From a virus, in the IMG/VR virus record IMGVR_UViG_3300017706_002620, positions 1 to 50,230 of that record: a stretch of DNA of 50,230 bases. One strand, 5' to 3'. The notes under the pieces were generated by a model. It had not been told where the DNA came from. It searched no databases and was given only the letters and a program-made list of their open reading frames with translations. The first letter of the stretch is position 1, and each line of letters starts with the position of its first letter. The position numbers were made by a program, and so were the translations under genes. Of the stretch, positions 41,148 through 50,230 are shown in pieces.

Positions 41148-44100
41148 TGTCAAATAAAAAACTCTTGGATCGATCGCAAGGAAAACTTTTTACACCTAAA
41201 TTTTCTAGAAGTAACAAGCCTTCAAGTAATGTCTTGGCGAGTCAAACTGATTCTACTTTAAACAATTCTTCATTTAAAAACACAAACTTGAGTAGCACGT
41301 CTTCCTTTAGATATGGAGACAAACCCCACTTAGTTTCAACACAACAGCTTAGAATTGACTGGGATAGGTTTGAAAATCATACTTTTTTCCATTCAGCTGT
41401 GGCAAATGTTAATGAATCATTTGATCGAATCATAAACTTTTACCCATTTGAAAAAAGCGAAAAAAACGTAGAACAGTTTGAGGACAATCTTACTGGTTAT
41501 GAGAAACATATACTAAACACATTCCCCAAAAACGTTGGTTACTTGAATTTTTCAGGTACAGTTCAGGGTGAAAGTTTGAGTAATGGTACACAAATTAGTG
41601 TCAAAGACAGTCGCGGCGCCTCAGTTAACACTATTTCAGATAGAGTTGATGGAGCTCCAATTTTAGATCCAAGAAAATCACCTTTTTCTTTTGAAATGTT
41701 TGTAAGAGTCCCCCAGCAATCAAATGACAATCAAGTGTTGATACAGAAATATTCTAGTTTATCACAGAACTTTACATTGGCTTTGTCACAATCTAGCAGT
41801 TTAAATAATTGTGAAATACATTTTGGAATAACATCAGGGTCAAACTACCTGATAACTTCAGGATCATTAAATAAAGGCACTTTTAATCATGTAACAGCAT
41901 TTTATGATAGATTTGGAGATCAAAGGGTGAAGCTATTGATTAATAATGATATTCATTCTTCTAGTCAGGCTAAATTGTTTGAAAATTTAATTTATAATGC
42001 TAATGACATGACAATAGGTGTAGGAAGTAACGCTAGAATAGGCGGTAGTATTTTCTCAGTTGAGACTACGTTTTCAGGTTCTATCGACGATCTAAGATAC
42101 TTTCATTCTGTCGACTCCGTCAAAACGATTAAAAAAAGAAAATTTAGAAGTTTCTATCCTAGTTCTGAAGAACCAGCGCTAAGATTGTATTATCGATTTA
42201 ACGAACCTTATGGTGTTTATGATGGTAATAATATAGTTTTAGATTCGTCTGGTAATTCTTTACATGAAAGGATCGTCAACTTTGACACAACAAACCGCTT
42301 GACAGGTTCAGACAATCCTGTTTTAACAGAAAATGAATACAGAAACCCAGTTTTGTTTCCAACGTTTGAACCCTTAAAAGCGCTTAACATACGACTGCTG
42401 TCTTCTGCGTCACTTTATGATGATTTTAATCCAAACCTAATAACAAAGTTAGTTCCCAAACATTATTTTCAAGAAGGTACTAACTTTAGAGAGTTTAATG
42501 AAGAGCTAGACAGGCTTGGAAAAAACTTCCATACGTTTTCATCAAACAGGCCTGGTTCTGGTAAAAGTGAGTTGTTAGGACCTCAAATGTTAATAAAGCT
42601 TTTACTAACATATGCCAAGTTTTTTGATGAATTAAAGATTATGATTGATGGTATTACTAGCTATAATCATACCAATTACAATGATTACGACACAACACCT
42701 GACGTGTTTTTAAGAAATAAAGCAAAATCAACAAACACCACACTACCAGACATTTTTTCAACAGGTGACTTAAGTCAATATTTGCTTGGTATCGATCTAA
42801 GTCAAGGAAAAGCAAAAGCTGTAAAATCACTTAATGAAATACAGAATCTTATCTGGCGCAGAATACTTTCAGAAGCACCAAAAATGAAACTGCATAAAGG
42901 CACAGTTCATTCTGTTAAAAGTATATTTCGACAAACAGGTATTGAACCTGATAATATTTTAACTTTTAGAGAATATGGTGGATCAAAACAAAAATCTTTA
43001 GATGCATCACGAGAAATGAAAAGAGATGTCTTTAGGTTTTTAAGCTTTACTGGTTCTTATGGTAAAATAACAACAGCAGTGGATGCACAAGGCTTCCCTA
43101 CAGACACCGAAATTCCAAAGATTAAATCCGGATACTTATCTGGTTCAAGAATACAAATAGGCCGACCTTTAACAAGAGGTACTTTTGTAAACAAGACAAG
43201 ATCAAAAATACATGGTACTAGTAACCAGAAAGGTGATGGTCTATTTACATCTGGAAGTTTTACTTTTGAAGGTCTTTATGACTGGGAACAGGGTTTTAGT
43301 AATGTAAAAGAAAGTTTGATTCGATTAAATGTGACAGGAACATCTGCGCCTAGCAACAGTGAATCATGTGTAGTTAATCTAGTCGCCTCAAGTGACAAGT
43401 TAAGTTTGTTTTTTAATGAAAGCCCTTCAAAATCAGATACATCAGAGTTGTTCTTGACAGGTGTAAATGTTTTTGATAAAGATGTCTGGTATGTTTCTTT
43501 TGGTAGAGAATCAGGGCACGATTTAAAAACGATAGGCACTAGCTCTTATTTTTTACGTGCTGCAAAACAGCTCAATGGGGATATTATAGAAAATTATAAA
43601 ACCTCTTCTCTTTTCATGGACTATAGTAATAACGTTTTTCAAAATATTTCAGCACACAACACTTCCGGAAGTTTTTTACTTGTAGGTAGTCAGTCACTTC
43701 AGACAGGCGGTACAGGATTTTTAAATAATAGCGCGACAACCGATTCAAAAGTAACAAACTTTCACGGGCTCATCACAAACTTAAGATTTTTCTCAAAAAA
43801 TACAACTAACCAAGAGTATTTGAACAGAGCAAGAAATTATGACAGTTTTGGTGTTAATGATCCAAAAGTTAATTACAATTTTACAAATCTTGAAACCGGT
43901 TCTTTTGAAAGGTTGATATTACATACTGACGCGAAACAGGGAACACAGTTAACTGACGCATCCGGTAATATTAGAATATTTGACTTTTCACAAAATAATT
44001 TACATTTTATAGGATCAAATTTTCAAACGTCTAAAAACGTAATGAAAAACATGAGGGTAGATTTTGAAACACTCTCAAATAATTTTGATTTAAATCACAC

Positions 44101-44638
44101 CCGAAACAAGGTAAGGGTGAGATCTTTTCAAGATGCCAACAATCTTGAGCAAAGTTATTTTGCAACCACACCTCCTGTTCATGAAGTACTACCTTTTGAA
44201 GAAAGTCTAGATGATAATCGATTATCACTCGACATGTCTGTGATGAAAGGATTAAATGAAAATATTCTAAGAATTTTTAATAATTTCGATCCGATTGATG
44301 ATGCCTTAGGACGACCAAATTTAATTTTTGGAGAAACTTACGGAGATTTAAGGCATTTAAGAGAGGTATATTTTAACAATGTTACTGAAGTAATGAATCT
44401 GCAAAAATATCGAGATTTATTTAAGTGGATTGATAATTCTTTCACAGATGCGATTTATTCTGTAATACCAAGAACTACAAATTTTTTAGGAATTAATTTC
44501 ATATACGAATCAAATGTCCTAGAGCGAAATAGATTTAAATACTTTTACGATGAAATTTATATGAAATCCGGACAAAGAGACGGAGCGCGAGGAAACATAT
44601 TTCTATCGCAATTTGTTGGAAAGATGAAAAAGTACTAA
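41147..44638 (+). CDS. large virion protein with two LamG-like domains
   Basis: Encodes 1163 residues. A first LamG/concanavalin-like region runs from about residue 180 (FSFEMFVRVPQ) to 315 (SGSIDDLRYF), with the usual NHVTAFYDRFGDQRVKLLIN in the middle. A second runs from about 704 (FTFEGLYDWEQ) to 872 (FHGLITNLRFF). The N-terminal 80 residues are Ser/Asn-rich and unstructured, and the C-terminal 200 are helical and charged. Size and location, after gp6-like and the DNRLRE-like protein, suggest a gp7/gp10-like wedge component or tail adhesin. The two sugar-binding-like folds may bind host or virion glycans. Identification of the fold is by eye. Confidence 0.6.
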   Translation: MSNKKLLDRSQGKLFTPKFSRSNKPSSNVLASQTDSTLNNSSFKNTNLSSTSSFRYGDKPHLVSTQQLRIDWDRFENHTFFHSAVANVNESFDRIINFYPFEKSEKNVEQFEDNLTGYEKHILNTFPKNVGYLNFSGTVQGESLSNGTQISVKDSRGASVNTISDRVDGAPILDPRKSPFSFEMFVRVPQQSNDNQVLIQKYSSLSQNFTLALSQSSSLNNCEIHFGITSGSNYLITSGSLNKGTFNHVTAFYDRFGDQRVKLLINNDIHSSSQAKLFENLIYNANDMTIGVGSNARIGGSIFSVETTFSGSIDDLRYFHSVDSVKTIKKRKFRSFYPSSEEPALRLYYRFNEPYGVYDGNNIVLDSSGNSLHERIVNFDTTNRLTGSDNPVLTENEYRNPVLFPTFEPLKALNIRLLSSASLYDDFNPNLITKLVPKHYFQEGTNFREFNEELDRLGKNFHTFSSNRPGSGKSELLGPQMLIKLLLTYAKFFDELKIMIDGITSYNHTNYNDYDTTPDVFLRNKAKSTNTTLPDIFSTGDLSQYLLGIDLSQGKAKAVKSLNEIQNLIWRRILSEAPKMKLHKGTVHSVKSIFRQTGIEPDNILTFREYGGSKQKSLDASREMKRDVFRFLSFTGSYGKITTAVDAQGFPTDTEIPKIKSGYLSGSRIQIGRPLTRGTFVNKTRSKIHGTSNQKGDGLFTSGSFTFEGLYDWEQGFSNVKESLIRLNVTGTSAPSNSESCVVNLVASSDKLSLFFNESPSKSDTSELFLTGVNVFDKDVWYVSFGRESGHDLKTIGTSSYFLRAAKQLNGDIIENYKTSSLFMDYSNNVFQNISAHNTSGSFLLVGSQSLQTGGTGFLNNSATTDSKVTNFHGLITNLRFFSKNTTNQEYLNRARNYDSFGVNDPKVNYNFTNLETGSFERLILHTDAKQGTQLTDASGNIRIFDFSQNNLHFIGSNFQTSKNVMKNMRVDFETLSNNFDLNHTRNKVRVRSFQDANNLEQSYFATTPPVHEVLPFEESLDDNRLSLDMSVMKGLNENILRIFNNFDPIDDALGRPNLIFGETYGDLRHLREVYFNNVTEVMNLQKYRDLFKWIDNSFTDAIYSVIPRTTNFLGINFIYESNVLERNRFKYFYDEIYMKSGQRDGARGNIFLSQFVGKMKKY

Positions 44639-44652
44639 GGAGACATAATTAA

Positions 44653-45759
44653 ATGGAACTTTTAACAATGGGCTTTGTAGATGATGTTTCTACAGCTGTC
44701 ACACCTCAGCTTATATACATTACCGGATCCGGAGGCTCAGACACTGGGCAGTATGTAACAGCAAGCTTACCAAACCCAGCTATAACATCAGCGACATTAA
44801 GAATTGGCACTAGTATTACAAGGACACCTGCATCAGTTAAGACTTTTGAAAGTACAGATGTTGGCGGTGTTAGATTAGGTAGTGTAACGGTTTTTGAAAA
44901 TGGAGAACCAGCTGACCAGATAGACATGTCAACATTTGATGGGTTTCGGACTGGTAAGAATATAAATTCTTTCACACAATTTGGAGGTGCAACTAACGTT
45001 CGCCCTATGATAAGAATATCACCTGAAGGCTTCTTTGAAAAGACGACAGGTGACAAGATTAATCACTTTGCTTCTTTTAATAGTTTTGGAATGGGTTTGC
45101 ATTATAAAATTGTAGATGAAAATTTAAAACTGATTCCTTTTAACGACTTCTCAAAACTAACACCTGTGGATTTAATTGGAAGACAATCAGTGTTTGCTTA
45201 TCCTTTTATTTTTAATGCAGACAAGACTTTAGAACAGTTCACAGATCCTTCTCATCCCGGTAATGATGGTGCAATTGATGTTTTTGAAGTAAGACATTCG
45301 TTGATAAACTTATCAACGTCAGACATTAGAGTTTACGGTTGCCGAGGAGATTACCAAGGTGGCGGAATTGAAAATAATCGTAAAGGAAGCACAACTATTG
45401 ACAGTAAGTATGAGTTAAAAGTTAAGTCAAGCGGTCTGTTTTTAGACTCCCAAGAAACAGAATTTGGTAAGTTTAGTTTTCCACAGATAGGTGTGACAGG
45501 AAGCTCTGGGTATAAGTTTCCACTACCTGGTTTTATTGATGATAGCAAATATGTCTCAGCACCGTTTGATGAGTCTGTTGATTATCTGAAAAATAGTTAC
45601 AAGTTTAAAACTTCGCCCATGCAAAATTTCTTATCTAGTTCACGTAACAGTATAAGCGAAATCGGAACACGTTTTAAATCAACAACTTGCGGGTTAGTAT
45701 ATGGAGAAAGCAATTTATTAGGCACAGACTCAATTGCTTTCGGAGGATTAAAGAAGTAA
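44653..45759 (+). CDS. virion structural protein, probably baseplate or tail
   Basis: Encodes 368 residues, beta-rich with many Gly, Ser and Thr, and no known domain. The ATG at 44653 has AAGGAGA about ten bases upstream; the ATG at 44668 is an alternative. The sequence contains SGSGGSDTGQYVTASLPNP and a Gly-rich C-terminal half. It lies between two large structural genes and shares a TAATG overlap with the next. Its role is inferred only from position. Confidence 0.5.
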   Translation: MELLTMGFVDDVSTAVTPQLIYITGSGGSDTGQYVTASLPNPAITSATLRIGTSITRTPASVKTFESTDVGGVRLGSVTVFENGEPADQIDMSTFDGFRTGKNINSFTQFGGATNVRPMIRISPEGFFEKTTGDKINHFASFNSFGMGLHYKIVDENLKLIPFNDFSKLTPVDLIGRQSVFAYPFIFNADKTLEQFTDPSHPGNDGAIDVFEVRHSLINLSTSDIRVYGCRGDYQGGGIENNRKGSTTIDSKYELKVKSSGLFLDSQETEFGKFSFPQIGVTGSSGYKFPLPGFIDDSKYVSAPFDESVDYLKNSYKFKTSPMQNFLSSSRNSISEIGTRFKSTTCGLVYGESNLLGTDSIAFGGLKK

Positions 45760-48700
45760 TGCCAAAAATATTTTTAACAGGAAGTGGTAATTCTAAAGGT
45801 TATGTCACCGGTTCAGGAATACTCAATAATCCAGTTCGAACTATCATAAGAGATCGCGATAATCGTACCGGTACGTACCCGACAATACACAGAATGAACA
45901 GGAAAGGCAATGCTGGTATATTATCCAATGCAGTGTTCGATGATACAAAGACAGTTAAATTTGGGAACGGTATCACTGACGATTTCACCATTGGGGAAAG
46001 CAATGTATTTACAAAGGCTGTAAATAACAAACATTGGTTGACTTCATCAACTGATATTTTAATTCGAAAAGAGTTTGATCCTAGGGGTGATTTTGAATTA
46101 ACAACTGGTGCAGTCGTCTTAGCAGGCCCACCGGATGGAGACGGCAGATGGTTGCAAACAAACCAAAAAGTAGGTAATCCTACGCTAACATTTTCATTGT
46201 TACAAGGTCCTTACAACAACACCGGAGCGCTAGCAAAATTTAGACTCAACTTAGGCGAAGGTAAACCGACAGACGTATTTAAAGTCCAAATAAGTATAAC
46301 GGGTAGTAGTTGGACTGACGTTCCTTTAAAAAACATACATTTAGGGACGAATGATGTTTGGTCTGATGTGTTAATTGTTAATGAAAATAGTAAGCATGTT
46401 GTCCCAAGAAATGTCTTTGAACTACGTAGAGTTTTAGCTGGTTTAAACATCCCTAATGTTAATGACTTATTTAAACCAGTACTTAATTTCAAATTAGACA
46501 TGAAAGATTTTGCTGAGACTGGCATTAAAGAACCATTTTACATAAGGTTTATACAACCTTCAGTAAGCGACAACGACATTAACGTTTGGGCCATTGGTCA
46601 CGTTGATATCACTTCAAGAGATGAACAAGTAACTTATCCTTTTTTAGGCACAGGTGATGTAGCATCAAATTATCATAAAAATCAAACCATTGCAACACCT
46701 AATTTTATAAACAGTATAGTATCCTCTGGTTCTTCAATTAGTGGTATCACAGATTCTGCAACTTTACCTTTTAATAGTCAACCAATCCAACCTTTTAACG
46801 AAGATAGTGTCATAGACATAAACAACAGTGGTTTCTATTCAATCGGCACAAGAGAAGACGTAACCCCAGGGTTTTCGTCTCCCTTGACAAATAAAACAAA
46901 ATTTGAAATCGACTTGAGCCCATACAAAGAAACAGACCTAGGCCTTATTAACCAAGGTGTTTTTGGAGACAAAACATTTGGTAATCAAGTCATGGCTTAC
47001 TGGAATAATTCCACAAAAACATGGCAAAAAATTGGTAAACCTTTACCTTACGGCATTTCCGCGCTAAGAAACCTTCCAACCTATGCTGACACTGCTAGTG
47101 TCTTGACTTCATCTGCAGTAGGTTTTGGTGCTGATTCTTCAATACCTCTAGTATCAGCACCCACCCAAGGTAGCCCAGTTGTAACCCTCAATAATCGAAA
47201 TGCTCTTAGCGCCATGACTAAACCAATTGATACTTTTTGTTTTCCTTTCGGCCCCCAATATCACGCAACTGGAAGCCAGACAATCAAAGCTAAGGATATT
47301 GGAATTACCAAACCTTTTATCTTAGAAAAAACAGAATTAAATTTTGATATAAAGATAGAATTACCTAAATCAGGAAGTATAGATTGGGCAGTTGGAAGTG
47401 GTAATGGAAACAAATCTTATCTAGACGCTTTTTCTCCTAATGTGCACATCACGAATTCCAATTCTAAAATTGTAAATATGACAGGCTCAAACCATATAAC
47501 TCCTTCGTTTTTCATATTAAGACAATCAAAAGACAACTTTGTACATGAAAGAACGTTCAAAAGCAACAGACTGACCGCGGTCAGTACCGGTTTTAAATTT
47601 AGTATTCCAGGACATTATTCAATTGCGTCAGGAACATCTCATAGCAGCCCTCCACCTGTTTTTGTAGATACGACAAGAGACTTAATCACATTCAAAACTT
47701 CTTTGTTTAATTTTGAACATACAAACTACACATACCCACAAATTAGTCATAGTGATATTCGAACAGCTGGTATTCCTGCTGACCATTTTGTACATGTCAA
47801 ATTAGACCATCCTAACGATGACAGTGACGCTGCAAAGCCTACTTCATATACAGGAAGTAACATTATGCAAAGTGAAGTAAAGCTAGCGTCACCATATACG
47901 GACACAAAATTCGTGTTTCATTTACAGTCTAATAACGCGAGAGCCTTGCTTTTAGGTAAAGAAAGTAATAACAGAAATTATGGTAATTACGGAATTCAAA
48001 GATCATTAGCAAATAACATATCTAGTTTTACACCTGCAGACAGTTTTTTGTTACCAGACGTGGTAATATCAAACGCACCTACAAGAAGAACAGCGCCAAA
48101 TGAATCTGACGTTAACAAAACATCACCTTACATCATTTACCCAAGCGATGAGTTAATTTTTGGTTGGCAGTACCCTTTACCAAAAGACACATTTTCAAGT
48201 GTTGGCCCGGGCCCTGCTAGCGGTCATTTAGGTTTTCATAAGATGACCTTGTTTGGTAATAGTAAATTAATCTTGTACGGCTCTCAGGTAAAAGACGGAA
48301 AAGAATTTCATGAAGGTTTAAATCAAAATCTCACGTCAAACGCAATCCACGAGGTGATAGGTAGTGAACCCGTAGTTGATCAATTCGATTTAGCATCACA
48401 CGGAGAATTAACGGGAAGTATGTCAGATTCAGTATATTGGGCCTTTTACGATTCTGCAGCCGGACCGATTGCTGATCAGGAACTTTCCTATGCTGTTGGA
48501 AGCTTAATAACACCCTCACGATTGCACAGGCACGCTAATAGTTTCCAACAAACACAATGGAGACAAAAATCATCAGTCAAAGATTATCCTAAAAAGAGGC
48601 TCGGTGGTATTATAGGTGCCACTGGCGCCGGCACTGTAGATGCTAATATGCAAAGTGTTAATGGTCTCCGGCCGCACACTCCCGGTTTAAATTTAAAAGG

Positions 48701-49283
48701 TATAATAAAGCTCCTCGACAGTATACAGGATACATCCAGTCAAGGCAGACCTGTAGGTAATTTTATCCCCCAAATACAGAGATTTAACAATATAAATGAC
48801 ATACAAAGATCATATTTTGATTCTGAGATCGCAAACATTAATGTCGAGTCAAATTATGGATCATCCCAAAACTACACTTTTACATATACTGCTGACCCTT
48901 TATTTATCGCCAAGCTAGGTGGATCTCCTAAGTATTATTTCGACAGAAACAATTACGGTCAATTTTCAAACTTTATAAGACAGGGTTTTGACACTAGATA
49001 TTTAAAGAATACATTAACTGTTATAAATAATTTGGTGACTGAATCACCTATTAGAGTTCGCTTTGTCGAAGATTCTTACGACGAAGAAAATCTTAATTTT
49101 AGAAAATTTAGCCTTATAAAGCCTGGAGACATAGACAACACAGCATATGAAACATTCCAAAGCTCTAATATAAGTCTTTTTGCGACATCGTCCTTGCCGT
49201 TTAAAGAAGGCACCCGGAATAGCGTGAGTGACGACGTCCCAAGGAACAGAACATATTCGCCAGCTGCAGTTGAGGTTACTTAA
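45759..49283 (+). CDS. very large virion protein of unknown fold
   Basis: Encodes 1174 residues from the ATG at 45759 (TAATG overlap). An in-frame upstream ATG at 45687 lies within the previous gene and has no good ribosome binding site. The product is low in charge, rich in Asn, Ser, Thr and Gly, beta-strand predicted throughout, with no signal peptide, membrane span or catalytic motif. The first 20 residues (MPKIFLTGSGNSKGYVTGSG) are Gly/Ser-rich. It is likely a tail fibre, baseplate or adhesin component, given its size and its place before the collagen-like fibre gene. This and the LamG protein are the largest products of the window. Confidence 0.5.
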   Translation: MPKIFLTGSGNSKGYVTGSGILNNPVRTIIRDRDNRTGTYPTIHRMNRKGNAGILSNAVFDDTKTVKFGNGITDDFTIGESNVFTKAVNNKHWLTSSTDILIRKEFDPRGDFELTTGAVVLAGPPDGDGRWLQTNQKVGNPTLTFSLLQGPYNNTGALAKFRLNLGEGKPTDVFKVQISITGSSWTDVPLKNIHLGTNDVWSDVLIVNENSKHVVPRNVFELRRVLAGLNIPNVNDLFKPVLNFKLDMKDFAETGIKEPFYIRFIQPSVSDNDINVWAIGHVDITSRDEQVTYPFLGTGDVASNYHKNQTIATPNFINSIVSSGSSISGITDSATLPFNSQPIQPFNEDSVIDINNSGFYSIGTREDVTPGFSSPLTNKTKFEIDLSPYKETDLGLINQGVFGDKTFGNQVMAYWNNSTKTWQKIGKPLPYGISALRNLPTYADTASVLTSSAVGFGADSSIPLVSAPTQGSPVVTLNNRNALSAMTKPIDTFCFPFGPQYHATGSQTIKAKDIGITKPFILEKTELNFDIKIELPKSGSIDWAVGSGNGNKSYLDAFSPNVHITNSNSKIVNMTGSNHITPSFFILRQSKDNFVHERTFKSNRLTAVSTGFKFSIPGHYSIASGTSHSSPPPVFVDTTRDLITFKTSLFNFEHTNYTYPQISHSDIRTAGIPADHFVHVKLDHPNDDSDAAKPTSYTGSNIMQSEVKLASPYTDTKFVFHLQSNNARALLLGKESNNRNYGNYGIQRSLANNISSFTPADSFLLPDVVISNAPTRRTAPNESDVNKTSPYIIYPSDELIFGWQYPLPKDTFSSVGPGPASGHLGFHKMTLFGNSKLILYGSQVKDGKEFHEGLNQNLTSNAIHEVIGSEPVVDQFDLASHGELTGSMSDSVYWAFYDSAAGPIADQELSYAVGSLITPSRLHRHANSFQQTQWRQKSSVKDYPKKRLGGIIGATGAGTVDANMQSVNGLRPHTPGLNLKGIIKLLDSIQDTSSQGRPVGNFIPQIQRFNNINDIQRSYFDSEIANINVESNYGSSQNYTFTYTADPLFIAKLGGSPKYYFDRNNYGQFSNFIRQGFDTRYLKNTLTVINNLVTESPIRVRFVEDSYDEENLNFRKFSLIKPGDIDNTAYETFQSSNISLFATSSLPFKEGTRNSVSDDVPRNRTYSPAAVEVT

Positions 49284-50230
49284 TGGGTAAAAAGCTTAAA
49301 AAGAAAAGTGTATCTGAAGCGAGAAAAGTAGCGTTCTACAAACAAACAGATACGTTGGGCAATATACAAAAAATCATTTTCCCCAGTACTGTGCAGGTCG
49401 GCACAAATGGCGACGAATTTGCATCAAGCATAATAGGTTCAATTCAACAAACCCGACAAGGTTTGTCTTATCTTGTCGCAGGATCAAACATAGCCATTGT
49501 ATCAGGATCAAACGGCCAAGTAACAATATCAGCTACAGCTGGTGCTGAAGGTTCCCAAGGTGACGCAGGAGCGAACGCAAAAACAGTAAATTTGACCGCT
49601 AACGCCACAATAATTCAATATGATGCAGCAGGTGCTAATCCATCACCATCTTCGATAACATTGACTGCAACTAGTCAAGAATTTACAAACGGCTTTTTTA
49701 AATTTACTGGAGGTGGTGGGTCTTTTTCTGACGAAGGGTCTTATTCTGACGGTACCGGTGCGAATTCAGATACAGCAACATTCACTGTACCCTCATCTTT
49801 CTCTTCAACGCCTTACGACTTCAGAGTAGGCGTAGCAGAGGCCGGACAATCAGAGCTGGTTTTTGACACACTTAGTATTGGTTCAACTCGAATTGGTGAC
49901 ACAGGGAGTGCAGGTCAAAAAGGAGACACAGGTGATACTGGGTCAAACGGGTCAAACGGGTCAAACGGTTCTGATGGTTCTGATGGCGCAAACGGATCAG
50001 GTGTTGTGGTCAGTCTAGACCCATTGTCTGTTCTTCTAACTGCGAATAGTGCAGGATCTGTGAGTGACTTTACGCCTTCTGGGGCAACAATAAAAGTTCA
50101 TGAGAATGGAACAGCAATAAATGTAGACACTAGCTTAAGCTCAAATAGTCGTTTTTTTGTTGTCTCTGCCACTGGAACTAATATTACCGCAGGTGGTATT
50201 TCCCAAACAAACGGTCAGAATAGCGCAACA
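49283..50230 (+). CDS. collagen-like tail fibre protein (3' truncated by window end)
   Basis: The frame starts at an ATG overlapping the previous stop (TAATG) and stays open to the last base, 316 codons. After a basic N-terminus come two beta-rich modules separated by Gly-x-y runs: a short one, GAEGSQGDAGANAKT, and a longer block of twelve triplets (49895-50002) beginning GDTGSAGQKGDT. The AKTVNLTA segment after the first run resembles a module I recall from collagen-like virion proteins of marine phages. Collagen-like runs form trimeric shafts in phage fibres. The receptor-binding tip is outside the window. Confidence 0.75.
   Translation, partial: MGKKLKKKSVSEARKVAFYKQTDTLGNIQKIIFPSTVQVGTNGDEFASSIIGSIQQTRQGLSYLVAGSNIAIVSGSNGQVTISATAGAEGSQGDAGANAKTVNLTANATIIQYDAAGANPSPSSITLTATSQEFTNGFFKFTGGGGSFSDEGSYSDGTGANSDTATFTVPSSFSSTPYDFRVGVAEAGQSELVFDTLSIGSTRIGDTGSAGQKGDTGDTGSNGSNGSNGSDGSDGANGSGVVVSLDPLSVLLTANSAGSVSDFTPSGATIKVHENGTAINVDTSLSSNSRFFVVSATGTNITAGGISQTNGQNSAT
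49895..50002 (+). repeat. collagen-like Gly-x-y repeat, twelve triplets
   Basis: Twelve consecutive Gly-x-y codon triplets encode a collagen-like stem within the fibre gene. The order is GDT, GSA, GQK, GDT, GDT, GSN three times, GSD twice, GAN, GSG. Few prolines are present, as in phage collagen-like shafts that lack prolyl hydroxylation. Confidence 0.85.
49940..49984 (+). repeat. 9-base tandem repeats within the collagen-like block
   Basis: GGGTCAAAC occurs three times in a row (49940-49966), then GGTTCTGAT twice (49967-49984). The identical codons, not only identical residues, suggest recent slippage or recombination and a variable stem length. Confidence 0.8.

Noticed and set aside
45687-45758. 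Longer N-terminus for the 1174-residue virion protein
   Set aside because: The 24 extra codons lie inside the previous gene; TAATG coupling at 45759 matches other gene junctions of the late operon.
1-50230. tRNA genes, CRISPR arrays, insertion sequences, integrase or diversity-generating retroelement
   Set aside because: No cloverleaf, regularly spaced repeats, transposase, integrase or reverse transcriptase was seen on either strand. Genes are packed too tightly to leave room for most of these.

Overview
The window reads as part of the genome of an AT-rich, tailed double-stranded DNA phage with a contractile tail, distantly T4-like. The right-hand part encodes a gp25/gpW-like baseplate wedge protein, a gp6/J-like baseplate wedge protein, a spike or hub-like protein, several very large beta-rich virion proteins, a collagen-like fibre protein and a sigma-like protein resembling a late-transcription factor. 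All 52 genes found lie on the + strand. They are packed head to tail, mostly with ATGA or TAATG overlaps, and no intergenic gap exceeds about 90 bases. I saw no tRNA, CRISPR array, insertion sequence, integrase or bacterial housekeeping gene. A marine origin is plausible from the mix of collagen-like fibre and sugar genes, but this is inference.

Bases 1-30,490 are an unusually large glycan-biosynthesis block. It holds about ten glycosyltransferases of different folds (GT2, GT-B/GT4, GT-D-like). It also holds three NodU-type carbamoyltransferases (two of them a tandem duplicate), an SGNH hydrolase and a mannose-6-phosphate isomerase-like cupin. A possible amino-sugar acylation set is present: GDP-mannose 4,6-dehydratase, a miniature DegT aminotransferase, a hexapeptide acyltransferase, an acyl carrier protein, a ketoreductase and an AMP-forming ligase. 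There are two NeuB-like synthases and two CMP-sugar synthetases, a DUF4910-type aminopeptidase-like protein, a methyltransferase, a UDP-sugar dehydrogenase with an adjacent epimerase, and a few oxidoreductases.

No flippase, polymerase, ABC exporter or membrane-bound initiating glycosyltransferase is visible. This favours assembly of a glycan in the cytoplasm on a soluble acceptor, most simply on virion proteins, in the manner of bacterial flagellin-glycosylation islands. Modification of phage DNA (a role known for one phage carbamoyltransferase lineage) and remodelling of the host envelope with host export machinery remain alternatives.

Bases 30,500-34,113 form a bridge: a small charged protein, a PD-(D/E)XK nuclease with a probable iron-sulphur cysteine set, and two more GT4 glycosyltransferases. 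Bases 34,110-50,230 are the late and structural block: a small membrane-anchored protein, the sigma-like protein, a small helical protein, the spike/hub-like protein, gp25-like, gp6-like, a DNRLRE-like protein, a protein with two LamG-like domains, two further large virion proteins and the start of the collagen-like fibre gene, which runs off the right end.
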